A stretch of 64,000 bases of DNA, from the NCBI GenBank assembly GCA_034440635.1, contig JAOTON010001351.1:833501-897500 (forward strand), read 5' to 3'. The position numbers and the translations under genes are program-made. This DNA is from Lepas anatifera. Lineage: Eukaryota; Arthropoda; Thecostraca; Lepadidae. The notes below the pieces were generated by a model that saw only the letters and a program-made list of their open reading frames with translations, was not told where the DNA came from and made no database searches. This document shows, piece after piece, positions 47,391 through 59,876 of the stretch (within the stretch, counting starts at the first letter, position 1; the number at the start of each line of letters is the position of its first letter).

Positions 47391-48600
47391 GTAACCGATA
47401 ACAACATCTTTCCTAACAATCTCTGTGCCAGGGAAAGCTCATGTTCTGTGATGTTTTTTATCAATTTTGAACTGGATTTTAGGGCCAACTGGGTTCAGTT
47501 GATGGAGTTTAGTTCACAAGTTCACAATAGTGGGACTACAAGTAATACGTCATCGATATGTCGGGCCAGATCACATATGATCCTGTTGTCTCGAGGTGCT
47601 TAACGGCGTTTTTCAAGCCATTTCATGTACACAGGCGCGCAGCTACTGGGCTCAGCAGAGCCCAGGGCCACTGTGTTCAACCGATTTATATTATTTATAT
47701 GAACAATTAGGTACTCATAATGAATAAGGTATTCAACCGAAATGAAATGTACATTTTTGGTAATTTTAAATAGTCCTCTTTTGGTAAGGGTTGTTAGTCA
47801 CGGTTCATGTTCTTTGTCACGGTTTCAATAGCTTTCAGCCCCCCCCTCTATTGAAATGTTCGTAAATAAAGTTGTGGTATGTTTGTGCAAAGTTGAATCA
47901 TAGGCGCAGGAACTTTTTCCAAGTTGGTGGAGGGAGGAAGTTGCCACCGCTGGTGGGGTCAAATATGATTCAGCCTGTCATTTAATTTGATAACTGACAA
48001 GCCTCGGAAGCTGCTCAAAGTTGGGGGCACTGCCCCCCCCAGTCCGAGAAGGTTGGGGGAGGGCAGCCGCCCCTGTCCCCCCGGGTGTGCGCCTATGGGC
48101 TTACTCCCCCAACCCCTCCAGCCTTACGCTATTTATCGACGGTCCTTCAGCATTTATGTCTCTTCCAAACGGTAGAGTTCTGAGGGAAATCGAGCCGCGG
48201 CCATTTGTGATTAATCTGTGAGGGAAGTGGGCGAGTGGCTGATGTCTTTCAGCTCCGGCTTTGATCACCCAAGACAGTTTTCTGTGTGGCTAAGTCATAG
48301 AAGTTGCAGGATGCAATCAGCCATCATTTTGTGGTCAATTGATGATAAAAGCATCTTATAGCTCCAAGAGAAAGAGCGCTGGTACATCAGTTTCCAAAAT
48401 ATATTATTGAGAAGAACACAGATTGACCAGGCGTGCCTCTACACTCGGGAAGCCATTTGCGTCAGCACGGAATGTAATCAGGCGTGGACAGGCCCAGTCT
48501 CACAAATCACTGAACTGTGTCAACGCAGCGTCCAATTTAACGCCAAGCTTCACATAAATCTCAGCTGCGTCTGAGCGGAGCAGAGCTCTTGGGATAACAA
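47391..48600. other. unassigned sequence
   Basis: No gene recognised. CATAGGCGCA at 47899 and its reverse form TGTGCGCCTATG near 48086-48097 could be ends of a 200-bp MITE, but the flanks do not match. GC-rich CCCCCC runs near 48035-48080. Confidence 0.4.
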
Positions 48601-48607
48601 CAGGCTT

Positions 48608-48735
48608 TTAGCCGTGCTCTTAGTCCCTGCTTCTAGTTATACTGTTAACCCTGCTTCGAGCCGGTGCTCTTAGTTGTGCTGTTAGTACCCGCTTTTAGTC
48701 GTGCTTTAGTCCCCGTCGTTAACAGTGATTTTAGT
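48608..48735. repeat. short degenerate minisatellite
   Basis: About six units related to GTGCTCTTAGTCCCTGCTTCTAG: GTGCTCTTAGTCCCTGCTT, GTGCTCTTAGTTGTGCTGTTAGT, CGCTTTTAGTCGTGCTTTAG and others. No link to a gene seen. Confidence 0.6.
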
Positions 48736-49131
48736 CAATGTTTGTACGAATTCTCTCTTGAAATTTTCGTGATCAATTCTCTAAATTCTCTAAATTATCT
48801 TCCTTCGCGAAAACACTCTTTCAATAATACTTTTTTGTTCATAAATTTCGCTTCTCTAGAAATATCCCCTGACTTTTTAGGATTTTATTTTCGTCATTTC
48901 CGACATTGCTGTGTAGTTGGCTCCGATTGACCCCAAACCTGCCACTTGTCACCAGATTGACTGACTGCATTGACGTGGTTGTTTTCCATATCCGTAACAA
49001 TAAACAATTCGTGGCCTCCACAAGGTCAAATGTCTTAAAATTGTATCGTTGTTGTCAGGCTTTAGCCTACCTGAAGGGGCTGAAAACGTAGTGTCCATAC
49101 TAATTCAAATCCACCCAACACATCTCTTTAA

Positions 49132-50074
49132 TCCTTGCCTCGGTGGGGGGTGTTTGAACACCCCCCTCGCCGTACTGGGCACACCTTATCCTTGATCAAT
49201 TTCGCAACTCTCCAAAATTTTAAGGTTGGTTCATCTCAGGTCAGGTCACCAGTGCAGGTCAAGTGACCTCACCTGAAAAATTTAGGGTGGCATAATTAGG
49301 AAATGGGTGAATCTATCGGATTAAAACTTATACCGCATAATGTGATCACCGAGTGCAACAAAATATATTCCGGGATTTGTCATATCGATCACCTAAGGTC
49401 AAGTGCGGATCACGACCTATCCATTGGAAATACATGGAAAAACAGAAATTGGGTTGTACTTGTGTGTAAATGCAGCTGAGAATTTATATTTGAGAATTTT
49501 ATTCTGAGAACCTTCATATTCTCCAAATGGTAGCATCATGGGCCGCTTTCCAGATTCATGTCGCAATTGGTGACCTGTGAACTCTGAGAGGTCAACTGGG
49601 GCTACTAATGCAGTTTTCAGACTTAGGTCAATAACTGTGCATGAAATGATGATAGCTTTTTTATATCATTGCATTCGAATTGCTATTGCTAGTCGATTGA
49701 TATGTATATTGACTAAGCTAGTTCAAAAAGTGACCTTGACATGACCTGAGGTCAGATCATTTTTATGTTTATACACCATTCGATTCGCCGTGACGAGAGT
49801 CAGCGAATGGGGCCTAAAAATTATTATTCCTCAACTCTGCCCGATGCTAGAGCCCAAAAACTTGACTCAAAATGCCACCTTATTTGAGCTGTCATAACCT
49901 CAATATGGACCTAAGCCAAAAAGAAACTGATATAGTTTCTTCATGAATTCGTATGAGCTATCCACCAGCGTTCGCGCTTTTTCGCTATCCCGCATAGGCG
50001 CCGAGTTCGAGGGTGGGGGGGTTCAAACACCCCCACCAGGGCGAAGGTGGGTCGGATACCCACCGGGGCGCGTG
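49132..50074 (-). mobile_element. TTAA-flanked AGGTCA-rich element, copy 7
   Basis: 943 bp, exact TTAA at 49128-49131 and 50075-50078. Left end TCCTTGCCTCGGTGGGGGG; right end (reverse complement) CACGCGCCCCGGTGGG. Left subterminal hairpin GGGGGGTGTTTGAACACCCCCC is perfect. Everted pair TGACCTGAGGTCA at 49742-49754. Core orientation as in the copy at 26494. Confidence 0.9.
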
Positions 50075-50078
50075 TTAA

Positions 50079-50879
50079 AATCATGGATTAGTGAATTTTG
50101 TGGTTTTGGTGGATTTTATGTGCATTTTTATATCCTGCATCCATTTTGAATTTAAACGTTGTAGAGAGCAATGTTGTACTGCAGGATCTTGATACTTGAC
50201 TATGATTTCACCTATAAACAGATAATAATATTGTTCGGTTGGATTTGTTTTAGATAATCAAAGCAAAGGCAAAACAAGCCCGGTTGTATTCATTTTATAT
50301 AAGATACACCTCAAGAAGTAGATAGTCAGATTGGTGAAAGACGTTTACCAAGGCTCTGAGTAGCTCCCTTCGAAATTAAAATTTAATAAATGACACCTCC
50401 GACTTCAACAACAATCCCCCGAAATTTGGGATCTGAAAAAATCAGTCTGACCAATGGTGATTTAAGTTTCTTTCCATTGCTCCAAGCTATATGTATTTTC
50501 AGGTTTTAAATATTTACGACAGCTTTGATTTTGCAGAGTAGCTGCTTGTCTAACGTGGTCAGATTAAAAAGCCGTCATAAGAATCCGAGCCTCCTTACTT
50601 TAACTTTCGCCTCCCGTTATCCCTCCTTCCTGGTCCAAACTCCCTCAACTTACCCGTAACAAGCCCTGAGTAGTAGTCATGTTGGGAAGCAGATTCAAAA
50701 TATTGTATACCTATTGCTCTTTTTTAGGTTTGACGATTCTTAAATAGCCCTGAGAAACATGTTCCTGGTAATGTTGGATTTGTTTGAGGTTGGATGTTCA
50801 GATGTGCTATGGGTGATGATCCCCGAGTTAGTTGGTTTTATGTAGAGCTTTGTCTCCATCACAATGTTTTTGCGTAGTC
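50079..50879. other. unassigned AT-rich sequence
   Basis: No ORF above 60 codons with recognisable content and no repeat seen. Confidence 0.45.
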
Positions 50880-51330
50880 CTTCAGTTAGTAACGTGCCCA
50901 AATAGGGCACCCCGTTTAGCAGGGTACCCGTGTGCCCCGTAGTAAGTGTGAGGATGCATACTGTTAGTGTTTATGTAGCTAAAGAAGTCATCCAATATTT
51001 CCTGCCCAAAAGAGAAAATGTCTGCATTATCGTCCACGTAGTTTGCCAGGAGCTGTCGCTTGACGTGGTATGTGCCTGACTGATTAGTGCCAAATAGATA
51101 TAAGCAGAAAATGCCTGGGGCGGACCCCATGAATTCCCCATAGCTGGACGTCAATGTTGGCCGTAGTTCTGATCCCCGAATGAGAAGATAATATCACTAC
51201 ACTTTTTGAAAAATTTAGATATATGGTTAAGCCAACAGTTTTAATAATATGCGCTATCGCTTTGATGGTCTGGTGGACGGGTATGTTGTCATAGAAGATG
51301 TCAACGTTTATTTTTTAGTTTTTCCCACTG
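50880..51330 (-). pseudogene. Penelope-like element RT remnant
   Basis: Read from 51330 down: VDIFYDNIPVHQTIKAI (PLE motif equivalent to the DVQNLFTNIPVKETI of the other copy), a broken stretch, then LLANYVDDN (catalytic DD), LDDFFSYINT, and in a shifted frame LNGVPYLGTLL (the PFLD-like motif). Several frameshifts; no nuclease part seen. Different subfamily from 45429-46719. Confidence 0.7.
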
Positions 51331-52320
51331 GGCATCACACCCAGAGGGCAGTGTATTTGCAATAACATCGATCATTTCATCTTAAGTATTTGATAATCAC
51401 ATCGACCCACTATGATGTTAGCCCTTCCTCTGCTGCTGAGGCGGGCATTCAGGACAGCAGCGGGAACGCGCTGTCCTGCTGAAGAAAATTTACCTGCTTA
51501 GCGCTGTCCTGCTTAGAAAATGACGTTCATGCTGAAGAAAATGCTACCTGCTGGTATGCCTTCTGACTGGGAGTGATTCGAAGTTCTCTTAAAAAAGTCT
51601 GATATTTAAGATATGGCTAGATGTAAACAAGGAGGCTGGTTAGGTATTCTCTTGAATATGCAGGATGCTTACTTTGCTGTCCCACCACCACAATAATGGG
51701 CATTTGCAAGGAACTCAATTTCAGGTCGTGGATCACATCATGGTCTTTGATGGATGATATGACCATGACATTCTTGATATATTTTGCTTCCATGGAGGTT
51801 CTGTTCAAGGCCTGTGTGCGAATATATAATCGCAATAAAAACATTATATTTTCCGTCCAAGTTCTGAGGAGGATGGCCAGAAACTAAACATTCTAATTAG
51901 ATTCCGCACAGAGGGCGTCATACGAAGTGAGGGCCAAAGATCCCTCTGTACCCCAGCAAACGCTTTTCGTTCACAATGCCCCGCTCAGGCCTAACGAGAG
52001 ATACAGTACTAACTTATTTAGAGCTGAAACCTACAAATGATTTTGAACAGTAATTCAAAAATGATTTTATGTTTTAGGACTTGCATGCTACGTACTAACA
52101 GCTCATTTGGGATCACAGGACCGTCGCGGCCTCCGGGTACACAACGTTGTTGAACGGAATTGATTGACCTCGTAATGGCAAGCCCAACCTTCATTTTGGG
52201 TGTGTGCTCTTCATCTTGTTCCTAATGCAGCAGCGTATGATCCGTCAGGCCATAATTTACCGCGAATGTGGTAAACAAGGCATAAAAAATGTCCAATGAC
52301 AAGAGAGCCATAGAGAGCCA
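51331..52320. other. unassigned sequence
   Basis: Contains a short direct duplication around 51440-51560 (GCGCTGTCCTGCT and GAAGAAAAT repeated, with ACCTGCT). The ORF at 51617-51844 (minus) is unrecognised. Confidence 0.4.
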
Positions 52321-52324
52321 TAGA

Positions 52325-52355
52325 GAGAGAGGAGAGAGAGAGAGAGGGAGAGGGA

Positions 52356-52444
<89 letters not shown>

Positions 52445-52455
52445 AGAGAGAGAGA
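52325..52455. repeat. (GA)n microsatellite
   Basis: GA dinucleotide run with scattered GGGA interruptions; overlapping ORFs are artefacts. Confidence 0.96.
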
Positions 52456-52949
52456 TAGGTGGGTTTACACGCGTTTTCCTGGCTGGCCACCCGCCGGTCT
52501 GAGAAAACACGACCAAACCAGGCCTATGGGTGGAGAATTGTATCGTTTTATATCCTGAGGGAGGCAAAACGAAGATTTGGGATTATTAGACCAAAACTTC
52601 ATTTAAGGGCCGCGGAGCGTCATGTAGCGAAATTTCTCATAGACCTTAAACTGTGCTATTTGATGACATAATTGTCCTTAAAATTCAGACCTTTTTCGGG
52701 AACTTCTTATCGCCCGTCTTATGTTTGTTCTCAAGTAGCTGAAACTGCAATCATGTCATTTTGAATGCACTTTTCATCGACTGCGCCGAAACTATGATAT
52801 CAGTCCCTAATAATTTCAAGGAACACAACACCTACAGCCATCAGCTTCTTTATAACGGAGGACCTTTCATGTATGGTGATGCTTTTGACAATGCCATGAT
52901 TATGGACCTGTCAGATATTGCCCAACTGCCAGAAATCTGCTCTCCCGTA
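52456..52949. other. unassigned sequence
   Basis: One plus ORF (52761-52991) with no known domain. Its last part lies inside the next TTAA element. Confidence 0.4.
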
Positions 52950-52953
52950 TTAA

Positions 52954-53917
52954 CCCTCGCCCCACCGGTGAGCCATCGATGGCCTCCCTAAGGTTTTTCA
53001 GGATAGCAGAAAGAACGACGAGGCGTAGCACCGCGGTTGAGGGCTCTATCTCTCACCCCATCATTTTCCCACCATCCCTGAAATTTTCTTACCCCGGATC
53101 ACCCAGGGTCAGGTCACCAGGTGAGGTCAACCAAGGTATAGCACTTCAACTTTTGAGCTCTATAAGAGCTACATTTCTAAGCCGATCGATTTGAAACTTC
53201 CTACACTTCATGAACCCTCCAGGGTCTACAAGATGTATAATATCTTGGATTTTTTATTTCGTGACCTGAGGTCAGGTAACGAGGTGACCTCTTCCATCGA
53301 AAAGCTTGGAGAAAAGTTATCTTATGATCTAGAAGTCACAAAAACGATTGCAAATGCACTGCTTGCTCAGAAAAGCGTTCTTGGACACCCTTTCACTGAT
53401 CCCAGGGGCCATACTTTCCCTTTGACCTCTTTGAGGTCATCCAAGGTCACCAGGGGTCAAAACAGTATTTTGACAATAACTTTTGACCTAATTAAGCTAG
53501 AGTGCTGAATCAAATAGCATCCTGTATGTCTCGTCACTGGCTTTCATTTGATGTACGGCAAGGTCACTTCCTGACCTTTCGTGACCTCAGATCATATAAG
53601 GTCACGAGGTGACCTCTGGAGGTCTAATGACTGGCGGGAGGTCATAACGTTTCAAAAAGCGGATTAAGGTCTGGAATTTTCCTATCAAATTTACTTTACC
53701 AGATCTCAATATCTCTAATGGCATAAGAGTTATGCCCAGTTTGCTTAAGGGTTGCATATTTGAGTGAAAATAACCTATCTTGACCTAACATGACCTCTTT
53801 GAGGTCGAACCATTGACCCGTGTGCTTAAAAATGCGAAGTACATAATTTGCTACTGAATTCACGCCAGCTTTCTAATGCACTTTTCATATTTGTGCCGGC
53901 CCCTATATTTTCGGAGA
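52954..53917 (-). mobile_element. TTAA-flanked AGGTCA-rich element, copy 8, right end lost
   Basis: TTAA at 52950-52953, then CCCTCGCCCCACCGG. It matches the reverse complement of 20631-21649 along its length, ending at CTATATTTTCGGAG (53904-53917), where about 75 bp of the terminal region are missing. Everted pair TGACCTGAGGTCA at 53262-53274. Confidence 0.82.
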
Positions 53918-54312
53918 CGGGCTCAGAAGAATAAAACTGCTGCAGGGTATGGATATATTCTGGAAGGTATATACCAACTTCACCAAGAAGACATTAACAA
54001 ACAAAAACTGCTGGTAGTTCAAGTTTAAAGATTTGCGCCGTATTAAATACTTGAGGTCTAAACTGAGAACCTAGACCGGTGGTGCCGGTGGCGTCGGCGG
54101 CTGGGAGGTATTGTGAGGGGAGAATCAACAATGTTTCTTGTGAATGACTGTGACTTGGTACTGTGTTACACGTAAAACTTCTTGTCACATTCGTACCCAG
54201 TGAAGCGCAATAAATGAGGTGTGTGAATATAACCAGTAGCCTTTTTGCTAGACATATTTGATAGCTTATGTTTCATGGTATAGATTGGGGTATTAGTGCA
54301 ATATAGGGAATA
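53918..54312. other. unassigned sequence before giant element C
   Basis: No repeat or gene recognised. Confidence 0.45.
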
Positions 54313-54344
54313 TTTTCAACCAGGGGCGCAAGTTTCCATATATT

Positions 54345-56515
54345 TGGGGGGCTCGAGGCCCCCAATGCTCGGAGAAGCCCCCCCAATGACGCGACGAGCC
54401 CCCCAATCCCAAGTTGCGGACCCCTGCGGACACAGCCGGGCCCCTGCCACGATTCCGGGCCCCAGTGGTCTACTTGGGCTAGCTTTGGCTGAGGCCAGGC
54501 TCCCTGGCATGCTTGCGGGTTCCCTGTGGGCCACCCTTAACCTCGGTGTCCGCAACCGGGCCCCTAACGATATTTTCAGGCCCACTTTGACTGCAGCCGG
54601 GTCCCTAATTCCGGCAGTCTCGGGCCTCCTTTCATCCATCCGGGCCCCTGTACGATCCACCCGCACCCCTGTGCCTGCAACCGGGCCCCTGTGATCCAGC
54701 CTGGCCCCCTGTAATCCACCCGGGCCCCCCTGTGACTGCAACCGGGCCCCCTGTCATCCACTCGGGCTCCCTGTGACTGCAACCCGGCCATCTGTGATCC
54801 AACCTGGGCCCTTGTGACTGAAACCGGGCCCTCTGTGATCCATCCGGCCCCACTGTGGCTGCAACCGGGCCCCCTGTAATCCACCCGGGCTCCCTGTGAT
54901 TAAAACTGGGCCCCTGTGATACACCCGGGCCACCTGTAATTACAACCGGGGCCCCTATGATCTATCCGGGCCCCCTGTGACCGCAACCGGGCCCCCCTGC
55001 GACTGCAACCGGGGCCTCTGTGATCCACCCGGGCTCCCTGTAATGACAACCGGGCCCCCTGTGACTGCAGCCGGGCCATCTATGATCCACCCGGGCCCCC
55101 TGTGACTGAAACCGGGCCCCCTGTCATCCACCCGGGCCCCCTGTGACTGCAACTGGGCCATCTGTGATCCACCCGGGGCCCCTGTGACTGCAACCGGACC
55201 CTCTATCATCCACCCGGGCCCCTGTGATACACCCGGGCCCCCTGTGACTGCAATCAGGCACTCTGTGACTGCAACCGGCCCCCCTGTGACAACAACCGGA
55301 CCCCCTATCATCCATGCGGGCCCCCTGTGACTGGGACCGGGCCATCTGTGATCCACCGGGGCCCATGTGACCGCAATCGGCCCCCCTGTGATACACCCGG
55401 GCCCCCTGTGACTGCAACCGGGCCATCTGTGATCCACCCGGGGCCCCTGTGACTGCAAGCAGGCAGTCTCTGACTGCAACCGGGCCCCTGTGACTGCAAC
55501 CGGGCCCCCTTTGATCCACCCGGGCCCCCTCTGACTGCAATCGGGCCCCCTGTAATCCACCTGGGGCCCCCTGTGATCCACCTGGGGCCCCATGTGATCC
55601 ATCCTGGGCCCCCTGTGATCCACACGGGCCTCTTTGACTGCAACCGGGCCCCCTGAGATCCACCTGAGCCCCCTCGGGCCCACTGTGACTGAAAACGGAT
55701 TCCCTATGGTCCAACTGGGCCACCTGTGACTGCAACCGGGCCCTCTGTGATCCGCCCGAGCCCCTGTCACCGCAACCAGGCGCCTGTGATCCACCCGGGC
55801 CCCCTGTGACTGCAACCGGGACCTGTGACTGCAACCGGGCTCCCTGTGGTCCAGGAGGCGCGGGTCCTCTAATGCCACGGACGGGCCCTTGCCATGAGTG
55901 CGGGGCCCCGTGGTCTATCTGGGCTTGCTGTGGCTGCGGCCGGGCTCCCTGGCATGCTTGCCTGGCATGCTTGCTTGGGTGCGGTCCCCTTAAGGGCCAC
56001 CCATTATCGCTGTGTCCGCAAACGGGCCCCTAACGATATTCTCAGGCCCATTTTGACTGCATCCGGGCCCCTATTTCTGGCAGTCTCGGGACCTTTTTGG
56101 TTCAGCCGTGCCCTCTGCTGTGACTGCAATCGGGCTCCTTGTATCCTGCCTTGGCCCCTTTTAGTCTGCCAGGATCGCTCTGGTCTGCCCGGGCCCTTTG
56201 TAGGTGGTCTGGGCTTTTTGTATTGTGCCTAGGTCCTGTGTGGTCCGCCCGGGCCCCAGTGGTGTGCCCGGGCCCCTTGTGGGCGGTCTGGGCTCCTTTT
56301 AGTCTGCCTGGGCCCTCTGTGGTCTGCCCGGGCCCCCTGTGGTATGCCCGGGCCCCCTGTGGTATGCCTGGGCCCCTGTGGTCTGCCCGGGCCCCTTGTG
56401 GGCGGTCTGGGCTCCTTTTAGTCTGCCTGGGCCCTCTGTGGTCTGCCCGGCCCCCTGCAATTTTCCCGGGCTCCTATGGTTTGTACATGTCCCTGTGGTC
56501 TGCAAGGAACCACAG
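54345..56515. repeat. GC-rich minisatellite, block 1
   Basis: Units of about 20 bp, mostly GGGCCCCCTGTGATCCACCC alternating with GGGCCCCCTGTGACTGCAAC (54680-55830), and GGGCCCCCTGTGGTCTGCCC-type units after 56150. Strongly strand-asymmetric. The long ORFs over it (for example 307 codons at 54955-55878, minus, and 236 codons at 56139-56849) arise from the repeat lacking stops and are not credited as genes. Confidence 0.9.
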
Positions 56516-56671
56516 CACTAGCGAATCCAGAGGGGGGGCAAACGGGGCAATCCCCTCAAATCCACTGATTTTGCCGATTTTCACGGATTTTCTTCAAACA
56601 AAAACCATATGTTTTTTCACGATTTGGGGCCCCGTTGCCCCCTTCCCCCACCATCGGCCTGAATCCGCCCC
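56516..56671. mobile_element. possible small hAT MITE inside C
   Basis: Left CACTAGCGAATCCAG and right (reverse complement) CAGGGGCGGATTCAG look like a decayed hAT TIR; the segment interrupts the GGGCCCC array. The flanks do not give a convincing 8-bp repeat. Confidence 0.4.
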
Positions 56672-56849
56672 TGACTCCACTCCTCCCACTTCGCTGTATC
56701 CGGGAACCCGTGCTATAATTTCAGGCTCCCTCTGGGCTACCCAGGCCCCCTCTGGCTCTAGCCGGGCTCCTTGCCTTACTTACGACCCCCCGCAGTTCAC
56801 CACCCCCCACCGTGCGCAGCCGGGCCCCTTCCGATTAGTACTGGTTTAA

Positions 56850-57640
56850 TAAATTGGCATGTTTGTTAATTTGGCATCTCTCCGTTGGCACTACTTTTCT
56901 TCATTGATATATTTCCAGGTATATATTTCTAGGCATTTTTGTCAGAAGTGTGCATGAAGTTTTCCATTTTTAGTAGTTCTAGTGGAATTTTAAATACAGA
57001 CAAATTTAAGACTCTTAAATGTGTCTGTGAAAAAGTGTATCATATCTTGTCGTCAAATCTGGGTCAAATAATGTGTGTCCGCCGGCGAATGGTAGCCTCT
57101 TAATTTCCCGGGCTTGTCAGCGCAGCGTGAAGGAAGCTAAGGCATGCTCCTGGCTCTCTTGTCGTATTCGCCGAGGCGAATGATTTGCACAAAGTTTGCC
57201 TTTAACAGTAAAATTGGCATGCTTATGATTCATTCGGCTTCCGTCTATTCTGGAAAATCTTCGTTAGGCTCTGATTTTGATTTTACGCTTGGACTTTTCG
57301 TGTCAATCCAAATTGTGCTCCGATGCGCGGTGTTGAATGGCAGGTGAAGTGATTGTTTGCTATTTGCTGCTGTCGGGCTAAATCCCTAATGAGTGATGAT
57401 CCCCTGTCCGGCTCCCCTGATGACTAAATACCAAGACTTGGAGAATCTTGTGCCCCTAAGAACGCCAGTGACGTATCTAGAATTTGGGAGGGGGAGGGGA
57501 AAGCCTCAGGGGGCAGGGTGGCACTTAGCCATCCGAAGGGCGCACTTTTCACCCAAAGGGCAACCAATTGTCGCATCCTGGGGGAGGGGAGGGTTTGGGG
57601 GCGGCATTTCGTCCTCAGAGGCTCTTGGGCTTAAGGGGTG
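56850..57640. other. non-repetitive spacer within C
   Basis: AT-rich to about 57400, then GC-rich. CCAGTGACGTATCTAGAATT at 57465 resembles a hAT left end without a visible partner. No gene recognised. Confidence 0.4.
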
Positions 57641-59130
57641 GCTGCCCCATTCGCCCCCCTGGTGGCCACCCCATTCGCCCCCTGGTGGCCACCCTATTCG
57701 CCCCCCTGGTGGCTGCAGCCGGGTCCTTACTCCCAGTAGTTAATACCTACCCTGTGGATGCAGACGGGCCTGCCATGGATGCGATTTGTGTAACTGCAAC
57801 CAGCCTCTGCCGTGCTTGCCATGCAGGCCCCTGTGGTCTGCCCAGGCCCCTGTGGCCTGCCCGGGCCCCTTGTGCTCCGCTCGGTCCCCTTGTGGTCTGC
57901 CCGGGGTCCTTGTGGTCTCCCCGGGCCCCTATGATCTGCCTGGGCCCCTGTGGTCTGCCCCGGCCCCTGTGGTCTGCCCGGCCCCATTTGGTCTGCACGG
58001 ACCACTTGTCTGCTAGTGCCCATTTTGGTCTGATCGAGCCCCTTGTGGTCTGCCCGGGCCTCCTGTGGTTTTCTCGGAACCCTTTTGGTCTGTCCGGGCC
58101 TCCGTGTGGCCTCTGCGGGCCCCTTTTGTCCGTCCGGGGCCCCTTTTGTCTGCACGGGCCCTCTGTAATTTGCCCGGGCCCCTCCCAGTCTGCGAAGTAT
58201 GGCACTTTCGACGAGATCTCGTGGTGCGGACACCCTTCAGGTGGTGCGAACTTTGGAGCAAACAAATGCCCACTTTTGCCGTCTGGTGCGAGGGAGCTCA
58301 AATCAAACACCCACAGAGTTCTGAGAAGGGAGAAACTGGTAAAAACATCGAAATTTCTGGGTCAGTGAAATTTCTCACCAGTGTTTGGTGTGAATTTTAG
58401 GCTGCTGGTGGTACGAAAAATCTACAAGGCTGGTGCGGACTCGTCGGGTCTGCTGCCTTACTTTGCAGACTGGGGTCCCTCTGTGGTTAGCCCGGCCCCT
58501 GTGTTCTGCTCGGGTCCCTGTGGTCTGCCCGGGTCCTTTCATCTGCCCAGGCCCCGTGTGGTCTGCCCGGGCCCGCTGCCCAGCCAGCAATTCCGACCGG
58601 GCCCAGAGCGGGCTGGGCCGGGCTCTGCCGGAGCCATAAGACTCATAGCTGAGCCACATAGACTCGGGCTGAGCCGCGACATTAGGTCGGGGGATGACAA
58701 CTTGCCCGAGCGGTAGAGCCCGGTCTTGCTTGACCATGGGCTCTGCCCAGGCGGAGCGGCGCCGGACCTGAGCTGAGCCCATGTACTCGGGCTCTGCCCA
58801 GTCAAAGCCCAGCATATATCGGGCAGAGCCCAGCCAAATTTCTGGCTGTGTGTGGTCTGCTCGGGCCCCTTGTGGGCTTACCGGGCTCCTATGGTTTTCT
58901 GAGTTCATGTGGTCCACCCGGCCCCTTTGGTGTGTTCAGGCCCTCTGTGATCTGTCTGGGCCCCTTGTGGTCTAAGAATATCGTGCAGAAATTGAAGCTG
59001 TTGTGTTAGCCGCGTATTTACAGGAGTTCCTTATTTTTAGCAGTTTCGTGCCCCAGGTGGTGTATCCGTGCTCCCTGTTGCCGAAACCGACCCCCTGCCA
59101 TGCTTGCGGGCCCCCTGTGGTTTTCCCGGG
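57640..59130. repeat. GC-rich minisatellite, block 2
   Basis: Opens with a three-fold repeat of CATTCGCCCCCCTGGTGGCC (57650-57712), then GGGCCCCTGTGGTCTGCCC units to 58190 and again 58470-59130. A 250-bp unique insert (58195-58470) and a GAGCC/GGGCT-rich patch (58590-58850) interrupt it. ORFs here are repeat artefacts. Confidence 0.87.
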
Positions 59131-59463
59131 CAACGTGCGGCCGATCCCATGCCTCCTGGAACATTCGGGGAGAGATGCATGGGGCATGAGAAATGCTAGG
59201 CCCCCCATTCCTTTTGTACTGATCCTATATGAGGATTGTAAAGGGAAATGGGCAGTACCACCTATTCATAGTACCCCTTGACCGGTACCCAGTGTTGTAA
59301 AATGTCATTGAACTGGCAAGGTGAATGGATCCGAAAAAGGTGTCTTGATCATGTAACATAAATATCAGTAGGTTCGATTTCCCTGCTGATAAAGGAACTT
59401 CGCACTTCGATCTCTACCTTCCATTTGTATCAAATTACTCGTGATAATGCGATTTCGTTCCAG

Positions 59464-59587
59464 GTGTGAATGTTAAAATGGTTGGACAGTATAAACATAA
59501 GCTGGTTGCACAAAAGCGTAAAACAAAGAACATTCAAGACCGAGAGGCTGCTCTGGCAAAACTACACAAACTTTCTTCATTTTTCAG
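59464..59587 (+). pseudogene. exon-like segment, hAT transposase N terminus (part 1)
   Basis: A 124-nt open segment with acceptor TTTCGTTCCAG before it and donor CAG/GTAACC after it. It encodes 40 residues ending AQKRKTKNIQDREAALAKL and then KLSSFF. A KRK-rich stretch followed by KL..L..FF is the usual start of TTF-finger (ZMYM1-like) hAT transposases. It ends in phase 2 and splices in frame to the segment at 59877. A host exon is an alternative. Confidence 0.42.
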
Positions 59588-59876
59588 GTAACCTATGAAT
59601 CTAGAATCGTCCTGCTAATTTTGCAAGCTGTTAGAAAATGACCCCGATCATATTTGAATTTAATTTCTAGAAATGCACGCGTCCACTTAAAGTAGTTCAT
59701 ATCACTACTATTTTTGGTGCTATGCAAGCTACCTTCATCTATCGACCGCAAAAGTTAAAACCCCAATTTAAAACTAACTCGGAAAAGTGCAATGTATATT
59801 ATAGTTTCCAGCGAAACGGTAAAGTAAGGTTGTAGTTCCAATCCCTCTTTTCCTGACCATTGCCTTCCTCGGCCAG

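Noticed and set aside
47899..48097. 200-bp MITE with CATAGGCGCA ends
   Set aside because: Flanking bases do not form a target duplication; left as a note under unassigned sequence.
54955..55878. 307-codon minus ORF and several others of 100-266 codons in giant element C
   Set aside because: Repeat units happen to lack stops in several frames on both strands; the products are short-period repeats with no domain.
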